Assembly: GCA_041908795.1 (NCBI GenBank) | Contig: JAYRER010000048.1 | Coordinates: forward strand, 1-64,000 | DNA from: CAYLHB01 sp041908795 | GTDB lineage: Bacteria; Patescibacteriota; Minisyncoccia; Phycocordibacterales; UBA12088 | Direction: 5' to 3' | Length of the DNA: 64,000 nucleotides | Part shown: in pieces, positions 50,083-59,162 of the stretch | How positions within the stretch are numbered: the first letter of the stretch is position 1 | How the letters are laid out: every line of letters starts with the position of its first letter | The notes under the pieces: model-generated | Seen by the model: the letters and a program-made list of their open reading frames with translations, nothing else | Databases searched by the model: none | What the model was told of the DNA's origin: nothing | Program-made: the position numbers and the translations under genes

Positions 50083-50922
50083 ATGACGGGCCTCTCACTC
50101 TTGGTGCGCAATGGTGCGATACGTGCATGCGCTCCGTTTGCGCGCGTGGGCCTACGCAAGCCCCTGCGGCGCATCATTTCACTCCACGACATTCCACCCG
50201 ACCACCACGATGCATTTCGTGCGAAGATGCTTTGGCTCTCGGAGTGGGCGCACGTGGTGTCGCTCGCCGACCTCTTCAACATGCGCGGGCTCGTCACGGA
50301 TCGCATCAATGTGGCGCTCACCTTTGACGACGGTTTCAAGGAGTATGCGGGAGTGGTGGCGAGCACGCTTCGAGGGTTACACGTGCCCGCGACGTTTTTT
50401 GTGCCGAGCGGCGCCATCGGACTTACCGATGGGGCGGCACTGCGCTTCGCGCGTGAGCGACTCAAGCGTACCCGTGGCACCTTCGCGTTCATGAGTAAAG
50501 ACGAAGTGGTGGAGCTCGCCCGCGACCCGCTCTTTTCGATAGGCGGACACTCGATGCACCACGCTGACCTCCGCACACTTACCGCGGAGCGACTCGACGA
50601 AGAAATTGCTGGAGACAAGATCGCACTTGAAACCCTCACAGGCACTTCGGCGCGCTTTTTTGCGTACTCGTTCGGTGGGCTCGCGAACGTGAGCATGAAG
50701 AGCATGCGCGCGGTCGAGCGCGCCGGGTACGAGGCCGCCTTCACCATCGTACCGTCGTTCTGGACACCCACGTCGCACCCCTACCTTGTGGGTCGCGACT
50801 CGCTCTCGGTTACCGACAACGTAGCGCTCTGGCGTGCGTGGCTCATGGGAGGGTACGATGTTTTGTCTCGCTTAAAAAATTCGAGTGACCTTCGACGTGT
50901 TATGACTGAACAACACATTTAG
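50083..50922 (+). CDS. NodB-type polysaccharide deacetylase
   Basis: A 279-residue CE4 enzyme. Motif 1 is VALTFDDGFKEYA, motif 2 is SIGGHSMHHADL with the two metal His. YSFGGLANV takes the place of motif 3. The stop of the methyltransferase (TAA) abuts its ATG with no spacer, so translation is coupled. It is the third deacetylase of the window. No signal peptide is evident. Confidence 0.9.
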   Translation: MTGLSLLVRNGAIRACAPFARVGLRKPLRRIISLHDIPPDHHDAFRAKMLWLSEWAHVVSLADLFNMRGLVTDRINVALTFDDGFKEYAGVVASTLRGLHVPATFFVPSGAIGLTDGAALRFARERLKRTRGTFAFMSKDEVVELARDPLFSIGGHSMHHADLRTLTAERLDEEIAGDKIALETLTGTSARFFAYSFGGLANVSMKSMRAVERAGYEAAFTIVPSFWTPTSHPYLVGRDSLSVTDNVALWRAWLMGGYDVLSRLKNSSDLRRVMTEQHI

Positions 50923-50955
50923 CACCGATGTGCCATTCGAAGTAGTATATTTGGC

Positions 50956-51867
50956 ATGGGGGTATTTATGTTTTCATTATTGAGCGGTTTACTTGATGCC
51001 CTCTCGCGTGTACCCGTGCGAACGACAAAGTTACATGCACTGGTGTTAGTTGCGGTTGGTCTTACCATACCTCTCCCCCTCTATCTTCTGTTGTTGGTAC
51101 TACAGGGAGTCCCGAATGTGGTGTCCAGTTTTTGGTTCTATCTTGCGTGGCACGTGCCCCTCATGGTGACGGCTCAATGGTTTCTTGTTATTGGGCATCG
51201 CAGAATGGAACTTTCACGCGCGGCGCCATACCTTGCGCTTACACCACTGTTTATGTTAGTTACCTCAAGCATACTTGTTGGTGTGACACCCACCATTGCA
51301 GGATATGTCGGAGTAGCACTCATCCCACTGGGAATCCTTGTACTCGAACTAAAGAAAACTGAGCGTGGGTGGTTACTTTTTAGTGCGGACAAAGGCGCAC
51401 TCTACTTTATTGCGGTCGCCTTAATTTACAGTATAACGGCAAATTTAGACAAGTTAGCGATAGATGCATCGTCAGTTGCTTTCTATCTGCTAATAGATCA
51501 CACCCTTATTGCTCTGTGTTCCCTGCTACTCTTTTTTACATTATCCTACTTTCCAGCTTCGGCCATCGAAACTCGGGACATTATGCACACTATCAAACAA
51601 GAACGGGTGCTGGTGGGCGCGTACGGGATACTGTTCGGTGTTTCTGTGATTGTTCACATGTACGCACTTACGCTTACCGAGCATCCGGAATATGTGATTG
51701 CTCTAAAGCGCGCAGGCACCATTGGCTTTGCGACACTTTCTTCCCTAGTGTTTCTAAGCTTTACACATCAGCAAGAAGAGAAGTGGGAGGATTTTCCAAA
51801 AAAAATTTGTGCTGGGTTGCTCGCGGGAATCGGTGTGGTTCTAATTGTTGTGTACGGTACACCCTGA
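50956..51867 (+). CDS. EamA-like multi-pass membrane protein, candidate flippase
   Basis: A 303-residue protein with about ten membrane helices in two halves of five, the EamA/DMT layout. The second half starts near FIAVALIYSITANLDKLAI (about 154-172), typical of the family. Relatives such as the ArnE/F pair flip undecaprenyl-linked sugars, so it is the best candidate transporter in this locus; this is inference. It is more AT-rich than its neighbours. TAGTAT (50943-50948) ends 7 nt before the ATG, so it has its own leaderless start 33 bp past the deacetylase gene. Confidence 0.75.
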   Translation: MGVFMFSLLSGLLDALSRVPVRTTKLHALVLVAVGLTIPLPLYLLLLVLQGVPNVVSSFWFYLAWHVPLMVTAQWFLVIGHRRMELSRAAPYLALTPLFMLVTSSILVGVTPTIAGYVGVALIPLGILVLELKKTERGWLLFSADKGALYFIAVALIYSITANLDKLAIDASSVAFYLLIDHTLIALCSLLLFFTLSYFPASAIETRDIMHTIKQERVLVGAYGILFGVSVIVHMYALTLTEHPEYVIALKRAGTIGFATLSSLVFLSFTHQQEEKWEDFPKKICAGLLAGIGVVLIVVYGTP

Positions 51868-51891
51868 TTGATAAGCGTTCCGCGTAGCGTG

Positions 51892-52581
51892 TTATGACAC
51901 ACGACCCATGTTTGTATACAGTACATGTTCCGCGCGGACGATATCGTCCGGCCTTCCAATGGGAAGCCAGAGGTCCTGCACCTCTACACGCACGGGCACG
52001 TCCCGTGCCAAGAGTGTGACGAGGTCGGTGAGGTAGAGCTCACCACCGTGGAGCGGTGCATTGTAGGAAAAAATTCGCTCGTCGAGCACCATGACGCCCG
52101 TTGAGATGAGGTTCGTGCTCGGGTGCATTGGCTTCTCCTCGATACCTAGGAGCGAGCCATCGCTCGTTAGCTTGAGCACACCAAAATCCTGCGGATGGTC
52201 GGTAGTTGCCGCGAGGAGGCCAAGCGGGTGGCGGAAGAGCCGCGCAAGCGCGGGCGCACCGTGGATGTCGTCCGCGTTCATAACGAGAAAGCGTCCGGTG
52301 AGAATGCTCTGCGCACTCTTGAGCGCCCCGCCGGTACCATGCGGGAGAAGCTGAGGCACGTACCGTATCCGCCGCCCTTTGTGCTCACCGCCCACGTACT
52401 CCTCAATGCGCTCACGCAGGTACTCCACCACCAGCACCACTTCATGTACCTCCTCGGGAAGCGCCTCAAGCACGTGCTCGATGATGGGTTTTCCGAGCAC
52501 CCGCACCATCGGCTTGGGCACCGTGTCGGTTAACGGCCGAAGCCGCACTCCCTTCCCCGCCGCAAAAATAACGCACTGCAT
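51892..52581 (-). CDS. Sugar-nucleotide pyrophosphorylase
   Basis: A 229-residue nucleotidyltransferase of the RmlA/GlmU-like family. The start QCVIFAAGKGVRLRPLTDTVPKPM contains the nucleotide loop (G-x-G-x-R-L) and the activating Lys. L-P-H-G-T-G-G-A-L binds the base, and VMNADDI (about 97-103) carries the metal Asp. It makes an NDP-sugar from a sugar-1-phosphate; the sugar cannot be read. TACACT (52588-52593) ends 6 nt before the ATG, so it is leaderless. Confidence 0.9.
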   Translation of the reverse strand: MQCVIFAAGKGVRLRPLTDTVPKPMVRVLGKPIIEHVLEALPEEVHEVVLVVEYLRERIEEYVGGEHKGRRIRYVPQLLPHGTGGALKSAQSILTGRFLVMNADDIHGAPALARLFRHPLGLLAATTDHPQDFGVLKLTSDGSLLGIEEKPMHPSTNLISTGVMVLDERIFSYNAPLHGGELYLTDLVTLLARDVPVRVEVQDLWLPIGRPDDIVRAEHVLYTNMGRVS

Positions 52582-52657
52582 GGGAAAAGTGTACGTGGGA
52601 CGGACCGAGCGTCAAGCGATCAATTCCGCTAGACCACTAAAGTAGTCAAATCAACTC

Positions 52658-52676
52658 AAATCAACTTAGTTGATTT
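52658..52676. terminator. Bidirectional AT-rich terminator hairpin
   Basis: AAATCAAC and GTTGATTT form an 8-bp stem with a 3-nt loop. On the plus strand it is followed by ATTTTTG. On the minus strand it follows the epimerase stop at 52684 by 7 bp and precedes a weaker T-rich stretch. A partial copy of the arm (CAAATCAACT) precedes it. Confidence 0.6.
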
Positions 52677-52683
52677 ATTTTTG

Positions 52684-53637
52684 CTACACCTTGTGATACT
52701 CACGATACCAGCGCACGAAATTCTTCACCCCCTCTTCCACGCGCACTCTCGGCTCGAAGCCGAGAGTGCGCCGAGCCTTTGAAATATCCGCATAGGTTTC
52801 GAGTACGTCGCCTGGCTGAAGTGGCTTTTCTATGACGTTCGCTTTCTTCCCAATCTCTCGCTCTATAATTCGTACAAATTCTCGCAGATGCACCGGTGAC
52901 CCGGTACCCAAATTAAATATTTCAAATCCCTGAGGTCGCACATCGAGCGCTCGCATAAACCCCTCAACAATATCTTCAACGTACGTGAAATCTCGCTTCA
53001 TGTCTCCACTGTTGTAAAGCTCAATCGACTCACCGGAAAGCATCGCTTTTGTAAACTTAAACAGTGCCATATCTGGGCGCCCCCATGGTCCGTAGACACT
53101 AAAGAAACGGAGCATCGTGATGTTCATGCCAAACAGGTCCTTGTATGAAAACGAGAGAAGTTCCACAGCTCGCTTTGATGCGGCATATATTGACATAGGG
53201 GTATCCACACGTGTCTCCTCAGAAAAGGGCATCTCAAGGTTTTTTCCATACACTGAGCTCGTTGAAGCCATTACAATGTGTGGTGTCTTATACCATCGAG
53301 CAAGCTCCAAAATATTGAGCGAACCCACATAATTACTGGAGGCGTACACGAATGGGTTTTCCAACGAGTACCGCACACCGGCTTGAGCGGCGAGATGAGC
53401 AACCGCGTCAAACGGACCATACTGTACCCACACTCGTTCAAGGCTAGCTCGATCGCTTATATCGACACATTCAAAGTGCGCGTCGGGTACTATCCTTTGC
53501 ACTCGAGCCAGCTTCAACTGTGGGTCATAGTAGCCGTTGAGGTTATCTACGACGACCACACGATGACCCTCGCGTAGGAGACGTAGCGCAAGGGTATTGC
53601 CGATGAAGCCGGCACCTCCGGTAACAAGTAGTTTCAT
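52684..53637 (-). CDS. NAD-dependent epimerase, UDP-glucuronate 4-epimerase type
   Basis: A 317-residue SDR. The start KLLVTGGAGFIGNTLALRLL is the Rossmann motif. The stretch VVVVDNLNGYYDPQLKLAR, then A-A-Q-A-G-V-R-Y-S-L-E-N-P and VYGPWGRPDMALFKFTKAM, closely fits UDP-glucuronate 4-epimerases. The catalytic Tyr-Lys lies in YAASKRAV. It would supply UDP-galacturonate, in line with the two UDP-glucose-dehydrogenase-like genes near 59-60 kb. Upstream is the divergent gene at 53749. Confidence 0.9.
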   Translation of the reverse strand: MKLLVTGGAGFIGNTLALRLLREGHRVVVVDNLNGYYDPQLKLARVQRIVPDAHFECVDISDRASLERVWVQYGPFDAVAHLAAQAGVRYSLENPFVYASSNYVGSLNILELARWYKTPHIVMASTSSVYGKNLEMPFSEETRVDTPMSIYAASKRAVELLSFSYKDLFGMNITMLRFFSVYGPWGRPDMALFKFTKAMLSGESIELYNSGDMKRDFTYVEDIVEGFMRALDVRPQGFEIFNLGTGSPVHLREFVRIIEREIGKKANVIEKPLQPGDVLETYADISKARRTLGFEPRVRVEEGVKNFVRWYREYHKV

Positions 53638-53675
53638 GTGACAGTGTTATACCACATGAAACTATTTTTGTCTCT

Positions 53676-53705
53676 TTGACAAATGTAACTAGTTTGTGTT
53701 ATTGT
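53676..53705 (+). promoter_or_regulatory. Promoter of the 53749 gene
   Basis: TTGACA (53676-53681), an 18-bp spacer and TATTGT (53700-53705) precede the GTG start. The predicted leader of about 37 nt contains a Shine-Dalgarno, unlike most genes here. Confidence 0.6.
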
Positions 53706-53748
53706 CCGTACTGGCATATTCTCTGACCCTAGGTGAAGGAGCGCGACA

Positions 53749-54525
53749 GTGGAAATAGTGGTGATGTACCCGGCGTACTCGCAAGGAGTCATCCAAGACG
53801 ACTTTTTGCTCAAGTTGCTACGTCATTTTAAAGAACCGAGCACAGAACCGAACACGTATCACATCGTACCCATCCTTAATGGGATGACAGAGGAGGATTA
53901 CGAACGTTCTTTGAGCCAGTACAAGCAGACTGACTCAACTTTCGGAATCAAGGTGCACCCCTTGTATGCCGGAAAAACGACGGGTCTTTTTGGTACCTTG
54001 CTCTACGGATATGGAGCGGTCGCAAAAACATACCCGAACGCAACAACTGTCCGAATGGATAACGCTGAACATTCCATTGCTGCCATCCCTGAATTGGCGA
54101 CACCCGCAAGGGAAACGGGCGGAATGGTCGTTGGAGATCTCTGTTTCGACGATACGACCCTCCTGCCCAATACACCGGACTGGTACGCTCATGAAATAGT
54201 GTGGCCGGGCATCGCTCATATGGTGAGCCCCACATCGCAACTACCCCTTTCGTGTGCGCATGGATTCCAAGCATTTGGCCCTCGAGTCCTTTCAAAAATC
54301 TTTGTTCGACTCAACCAAATGATTGAGTACATGTCCCTACGAGGCCCTCAACCAAAGTGGGGACTCGACTTTGGGATGGTGTGCTCCGCACTATTGGCGA
54401 ACGTACCGGTTAACATCTATCCGGTAAGGGCCGAATCACTTCGCAATAGGGATCTTGGGAAAATTGCCGACCAGCTTTCTGCTGCGGCGACGTGGGTCAG
54501 CGCCTACGCACACATCAGGAAATAA
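53749..54525 (+). CDS. Unrecognised 258-aa protein, possible GT-A-like fold
   Basis: The protein starts at a GTG with AAGGAG 9-10 nt upstream, so it is one of two clear Shine-Dalgarno genes in the window. The start EIVVMYPAYSQGVIQDDFLLKL and the segment TTVRMDNAEHSIAAI (about 99-113) recall the first strand and acidic motif of GT-A transferases. Family membership is not established. It has its own -35/-10 promoter and an intrinsic terminator, so it is a single-gene unit inside the sugar locus. GC content is near that of its neighbours. Confidence 0.7.
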   Translation: MEIVVMYPAYSQGVIQDDFLLKLLRHFKEPSTEPNTYHIVPILNGMTEEDYERSLSQYKQTDSTFGIKVHPLYAGKTTGLFGTLLYGYGAVAKTYPNATTVRMDNAEHSIAAIPELATPARETGGMVVGDLCFDDTTLLPNTPDWYAHEIVWPGIAHMVSPTSQLPLSCAHGFQAFGPRVLSKIFVRLNQMIEYMSLRGPQPKWGLDFGMVCSALLANVPVNIYPVRAESLRNRDLGKIADQLSAAATWVSAYAHIRK

Positions 54526-54540
54526 TTTCGATATCAACTT

Positions 54541-54574
54541 AACCGCCATGGCAACGTGGCGGTTGTTCTTTTTT
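54541..54574 (+). terminator. Intrinsic terminator of the 53749 gene
   Basis: AACCGCCA and TGGCGGTT form an 8-bp stem with an 8-nt loop (54541-54564). TTCTTTTTTG follows. It begins 16 bp past the stop. Confidence 0.85.
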
Positions 54575-54590
54575 GTAAACACAGAGTCAT

Positions 54591-55682
54591 CTACTTTGTT
54601 TCTTCGAGCTTCTTTGTGACATACTCGTACCTACCTTTGGGGTACTTGAATGCAGAGATTGAGTCGGAAGAGTATTTGTAGTGGTACATACTTGAAATTT
54701 TTGACCCGTCCATCACAATCGGGTACGCGTAGTAGCGCCACACACCGGGACCGTTGGGAATCACGCCGCGCGAGAGGTGCCAAAATGTGAAGAATGCGAC
54801 ACGAACCATCCACGCGGGAAGCGGCAGTACTCGCTTCCCCACAATTTCCGCCATCGTCTTTGCATAGACCGGCTCACCGGGAGGTGTGATGTTAAACACT
54901 TCGTAGTCATGTTTCACGCTGGGATCGAACGCGAGGAGGGAGACAATATTAACTACATCATCTTCATGAATAAACTGACGCACCCATAGACGAGTCGAGG
55001 GAACAAAAGAAACAAGCAGAGTCACCAGACGGTAAAAGATATTTCCCTTGAGCTCACCCGCAAGCGCCGCTTGTAGTCCGAATCGAATACGCGCATACCG
55101 TCCACGAGGTCCAGTAATCGCCGCGGGGCGGACAACAGAAACAACGGGGGTATGGCCTCCATTCTTCATTCCCTTCTCGTACATAGAAGCAAGCTCGCGT
55201 TCCGATTCTATCTTTTCAACCGCATAGCTGTACACCTTTTCTCGCATTGGCTCCTCTTCTCTGAAGTGATGCTCGAAAGAGTTGGTCGCATACGCACCGT
55301 ACACCGCTGCGGTGGAGAAGTGGATCAGTCGGGCGACATGCGGCGCCCCAAACGCATAGGAAAATATCTCTCTTGACCCATCAACATTCCACTTCCACCC
55401 GAGCGCGCGGTTCCCATAGAACTCTCGTATTTGCCACGCACAGTGCACCACCACATCGGGCACATACTTTTCAACCAAGGCGCGCCATGCTTCCGGGTCT
55501 GATGTATTCGCCTGCACCCATATGAGTTTAGAATGATTAGCCAACTCATTGGGCCGGGCTTCCTTATCAAGCCCAATAACCAACGAGACATCTTCACGCG
55601 CAACCCACTGATCACAGAGCATTCCGCCCACGTAACCCGCCGCACCTGTGACCACTACTACATGCCCAGTAGCTTCCCTCAT
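54591..55682 (-). CDS. NAD-dependent epimerase/dehydratase (SDR)
   Basis: A 363-residue extended SDR. The Rossmann motif is VVVVTGAAGYVGGMLCD (8-24), the Ser region is HFSTAAVYGAY and the active-site Tyr-Lys is YSYAVEKIE. It is longer than most, with a C-terminal hydrophobic segment (about 300-320, VRVAFFTFWHLSRG) that may touch the membrane. Substrate unknown. A TAGGAT (55690-55695) ends 7 nt before the ATG within the end of the sugar-transferase gene, so it may have an internal leaderless promoter. Confidence 0.88.
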   Translation of the reverse strand: MREATGHVVVVTGAAGYVGGMLCDQWVAREDVSLVIGLDKEARPNELANHSKLIWVQANTSDPEAWRALVEKYVPDVVVHCAWQIREFYGNRALGWKWNVDGSREIFSYAFGAPHVARLIHFSTAAVYGAYATNSFEHHFREEEPMREKVYSYAVEKIESERELASMYEKGMKNGGHTPVVSVVRPAAITGPRGRYARIRFGLQAALAGELKGNIFYRLVTLLVSFVPSTRLWVRQFIHEDDVVNIVSLLAFDPSVKHDYEVFNITPPGEPVYAKTMAEIVGKRVLPLPAWMVRVAFFTFWHLSRGVIPNGPGVWRYYAYPIVMDGSKISSMYHYKYSSDSISAFKYPKGRYEYVTKKLEETK

Positions 55683-55687
55683 GCTCG

Positions 55688-57064
55688 CTATCCTACTCTA
55701 AAATGCGCCGCCACGCGAACAAGTAGCGTTTTGATAGTCCGAAAAATTATCGCAAGGTCGAGCAACATGCTTCTATTCTTCACGTAGTAAAGATCATAGG
55801 CGAGTCGCACCTTACTCTCCTCAATAGATTGGGGGCTTATATGACCCGACAAGTACTGCTGATGGGTTTGTGCCCAGCCGGTGATTCCCGGTGGCACGGC
55901 ATACCGTGCACGATAAAAGGGAACGTGCTCAAGCAAGCGAACACCCAAACTCTCGATATCATTACGCGGACCGATTAGTGACATATTCCCCCAAAGAATG
56001 TTCCAAAGTTGTGGTAGCTCGTCCAGACTTGTAAAACGTAGGAAGCGTCCTACACGCGTCACCTTGTTTGAACCTTCCCCTTGCCAGTATCCTTTGTCGT
56101 TTTCAGACATTGTTCTTAATTTGTAGACCTTTAATACCTTCCCGTTCTCACCAAGCCTACGTTGCGATATAAATACCGACCCTCCATCGTCCAGTTTAAT
56201 CATAATCATGACTAGCGGGAGACACAATATGAAGAGCACCCCAAGCGGAACAGAGAGCATGATATCCGCACAACGCTTCGCCACTCGATACAGTCCGTCA
56301 CTCGAAGAGGTGAGGTGTTGGAGAAACCACTCAAAACGAAGCGCGGAGAGCGGTACGCGATCAAACAATTCCTCGTATGCGGACTCGAAATCTATAAACG
56401 TGAGCCGCCGAGTACCAAACGAGTACTCCACAAGTGCTGCAATGAGATTGGCAAGCTTAGGGGTATACGGACTCGCTACAATAATGCTAATATCCTGATT
56501 CTTTACAACCTCGAGCGTTCGAGCAACGAAGTCCGGTGTCCTTTCAACCAAAGCGTAATCAACAATACGCACAAACTCATACTCGTACCGATAGTTGCCG
56601 TTTACCTCCCGAACAAGCTCTTCTGCCTCCTGCCCCTCAGCAAGCAGGAGTGCCTTATACCTTTTCCGTGGGCGAAAGTGTGGGAAGAGTGTGAGACGCC
56701 ACGCAACCATGAGAAGCGAGGAGACTCCGAGGTAAATGAGGAGATTGGTTTTGGGAGCAATGGGAAAAATTGGCAACAAGAAAAAAAGTGCCGCGGCACA
56801 CAGCACATTTATTGTTTGTGCGGTGAAAATGCGTCCAGGGAGACGTCGTTGGAGAATGACCGTATGCTTATCGTACAATCCTGCGATGAAGTATACTGCG
56901 AGCCAAACAGCGGAGAGAAAGGTGAATGCCGGAAGGTGATCCTCCAGTCGCACACGAGTGGGAAGCTCAAAATATCGCACAAACAGTGTGATATAAAGCG
57001 CCACAAGAAAAAACGTAAGGTCTCCCAGCACAAGTATGAATAGTTCTCTCCGTCGTACATGCAT
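55688..57064 (-). CDS. Polyprenyl-phosphate sugar-phosphotransferase (chain initiation)
   Basis: A 458-residue enzyme that starts glycan synthesis by moving a hexose-1-phosphate to undecaprenyl phosphate. Four to five N-terminal membrane helices (about 8-125) and a Rossmann-like middle lead to the bacterial sugar-transferase domain. This has [38 protein letters not shown] with the catalytic Arg-x-Arg context, [23 protein letters not shown] and a final [18 protein letters not shown]. It resembles WcaJ/WbaP-type full-length enzymes. It is divergent from the GT4 at 57101. Confidence 0.95.
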   Translation of the reverse strand: MHVRRRELFILVLGDLTFFLVALYITLFVRYFELPTRVRLEDHLPAFTFLSAVWLAVYFIAGLYDKHTVILQRRLPGRIFTAQTINVLCAAALFFLLPIFPIAPKTNLLIYLGVSSLLMVAWRLTLFPHFRPRKRYKALLLAEGQEAEELVREVNGNYRYEYEFVRIVDYALVERTPDFVARTLEVVKNQDISIIVASPYTPKLANLIAALVEYSFGTRRLTFIDFESAYEELFDRVPLSALRFEWFLQHLTSSSDGLYRVAKRCADIMLSVPLGVLFILCLPLVMIMIKLDDGGSVFISQRRLGENGKVLKVYKLRTMSENDKGYWQGEGSNKVTRVGRFLRFTSLDELPQLWNILWGNMSLIGPRNDIESLGVRLLEHVPFYRARYAVPPGITGWAQTHQQYLSGHISPQSIEESKVRLAYDLYYVKNRSMLLDLAIIFRTIKTLLVRVAAHFRVG

Positions 57065-57100
57065 AGTGGAAATAGGTACTTGCTAGTGTATAGTATCGTT

Positions 57101-58297
57101 GTGCATATGGAACCAACAAATACTCCTTCTGTCAAGAATCTGTGTATCGTGATCGCGATTACTAAGTCCAATTGGGGGGGTGCCCAACGCTATGTGCACG
57201 ACCTCGCTGTTGCACTTCACGCGCAAGGCCACCATGTTCATGTTGTACTTGGTGGCACGGGGGAGCTTGCACAAAAACTCCGAGACGGAGGAATCGACGT
57301 ATCCTCCGTTCCAACACTTACTCGCGACATTACCCTTACACAAGAGATCCGATCCTTTATTCATATCTATAAGGTGCTACGTACGATACGTCCTGACGTG
57401 CTACACCTTAACAGCAGTAAAGCGGGAGGGCTCGGCGCACTTGCGGGAAGAGTGCTTGGGGTACCACGCATCATATTCACGGCACACGGGTGGGCATTTA
57501 ACGAGCCGAGATCCCGGTTCGTGTGTATATTGCTACGAACTCTGTACTGGATCACCATACTACTAGCTCACCGGACTATTGCCGTGTCGGCGGCCACCGC
57601 GCGTGACATCATACACCTGCCGTTCATGCGCTCACGTATCGAAGTGATACATGTTGGATGTACGTCTACAGCCATCCTTCCACGCAATGATGCACGCAGA
57701 GCTCTTGAGCAAATGCATCCCTCGCTTGCGAGCATTTTTTCAAGTAACGCAAAAGTATTTGTAACTATCGCTGAGCTACACCCCATCAAGGGACACCATG
57801 TAATGCTTGAGGCTTTTTCACGCACACAGATGCACACTCCCTCAATGTACTGGGTGCTTATGGGGGATGGTGAACTTCGAGATGAACTACAGACGACCAT
57901 TAAAAAATGGAACCTGAATGAAAAAGTGTTGCTTCTGGGTCACGTGCGTGATGCGAGTCGCTACCTAAACGCATTCGACTACTTTGGACTTCCCTCACTT
58001 TCAGAGGGTCTTGCATACGTTCTCCTTGAGGCGGGGCTTGCAAATCTTCCTGTGATTGCCACGTGTGTGGGCGGCATACCAGAAGTTATAACCGATGGGA
58101 AAACCGGTCTCCTGGTACCCTCAAAAGATGCGAGTGCGCTTGAGAAGGCTCTCACCACACTTATAGCCGACACGCATCTGGCGTATTCGCTTGGCAGTGC
58201 TCTCAATACCCAAGTGCGAACCAACCACTCTCTAGCACAAATGGTTGCGCGCATCGTGGATGTCTACCACAATCAGCAATTCTTCAAAGAGGCTTAA
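57101..58297 (+). CDS. GT4 family glycosyltransferase
   Basis: About 398 residues. The start is GTG at 57101, with TATAGT (57089-57094) ending 6 nt upstream; an ATG two codons on (57107) is equally in frame. The N-terminus NLCIVIAITKSNWGGAQRYVHDLA contains the GGA loop typical of GT4. The donor lobe FVTIAELHPIKGHHVML (about 227-243) and the E-x7-E motif PSLSEGLAYVLLEAGLANLPVIAT with both Glu are intact. It is the only plus-strand GT4 in the locus; its 3' end overlaps the convergent dehydrogenase gene by 4 bp. Confidence 0.92.
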   Translation: MHMEPTNTPSVKNLCIVIAITKSNWGGAQRYVHDLAVALHAQGHHVHVVLGGTGELAQKLRDGGIDVSSVPTLTRDITLTQEIRSFIHIYKVLRTIRPDVLHLNSSKAGGLGALAGRVLGVPRIIFTAHGWAFNEPRSRFVCILLRTLYWITILLAHRTIAVSAATARDIIHLPFMRSRIEVIHVGCTSTAILPRNDARRALEQMHPSLASIFSSNAKVFVTIAELHPIKGHHVMLEAFSRTQMHTPSMYWVLMGDGELRDELQTTIKKWNLNEKVLLLGHVRDASRYLNAFDYFGLPSLSEGLAYVLLEAGLANLPVIATCVGGIPEVITDGKTGLLVPSKDASALEKALTTLIADTHLAYSLGSALNTQVRTNHSLAQMVARIVDVYHNQQFFKEA

Positions 58298-59160
58298 GGA
58301 TGTAGGATCTCAGTCCCGTACACACCTTCCAGAAGATCCGTGTCCTTGCCTGAGTCTCGGAGCAGTTCTATGTTCTTTTTTTCAAGCGCCCGTAGGAGTG
58401 TGATTGAATTTTTTCCATCGATATGTTTCTCAAAATAGTTTGCAAGTGCCGCAAAATCTTTGATGAAACAATGCCCACCTGCGCCCCGACCCAACACCGC
58501 ACTTTTGTGTCCACTCATATCCACAGGGTGCATGTGACTACTGCCTATTCGGGTGTCGGCTGACATTGCTTGTGCGAGCACTTCGTAGTCAGCTCCCACA
58601 TTCTGACAGAGGTCGTACAGGAGGTTCATAAAAACCACCTTGGTAAAAAGGAAGCAGTTGCCACCGTACTTGATGAGTTCCGCGGTTATCGCGTCAGTTA
58701 CCAGTTCGTAAGGTGCCCGGGGAAGTACCGCAAGTACTTTTCGAGCAGCGTCATGGTACACGTCTGTATCCTCTGGAATGCCCAGTATGTTTCTTTCCGG
58801 ATTCGCTGCGTCGTAGGCAGCTGACTTCTCACGTAAAAACTCAGGGGAGTGGAGAATGAGTAGTGTGGGGAAATCTTGCTGCAGTCTGCTTGTCGTACCC
58901 GGCAGTATCGTTGACTTAATAACCGCAATCGCGTTAGGTCCTACCTTGGTGAGGGCATCACGCAATTGACGATCATTGAATCCCTCTGGTGTTGTTGGAG
59001 TAGGAACAGCCACGAAGACGATTTCGCATTTTGATACCGCCTCCCCATTTTGTGCGTACGGCTCCTCAAGCGCATACCGTATCACCTGATACCCGCGCCG
59101 TTCAAAATCATCGGCGTAATTCTTCCCAATAAACCCTTGGCCTATGCATCCAATCTTCAT
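58294..59160 (-). CDS. Short UDP-glucose/GDP-mannose dehydrogenase-like protein (paralogue 1)
   Basis: A 288-residue protein with the NAD domain (KIGCIGQGFIGKNYADDFE), the central helix with SPEFLREKSAAYD and the catalytic-Cys motif GAGGHCFIKD (about 237-246). The usual C-terminal UDP-binding domain (about 130 residues) is missing; full enzymes are 420-450 residues. It is likely a minimal dehydrogenase of an NDP-sugar or a related binding protein. Its start lies 2 bp past the stop of its paralogue. Confidence 0.85.
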   Translation of the reverse strand: MKIGCIGQGFIGKNYADDFERRGYQVIRYALEEPYAQNGEAVSKCEIVFVAVPTPTTPEGFNDRQLRDALTKVGPNAIAVIKSTILPGTTSRLQQDFPTLLILHSPEFLREKSAAYDAANPERNILGIPEDTDVYHDAARKVLAVLPRAPYELVTDAITAELIKYGGNCFLFTKVVFMNLLYDLCQNVGADYEVLAQAMSADTRIGSSHMHPVDMSGHKSAVLGRGAGGHCFIKDFAALANYFEKHIDGKNSITLLRALEKKNIELLRDSGKDTDLLEGVYGTEILHP

Positions 59161-59162
59161 AC

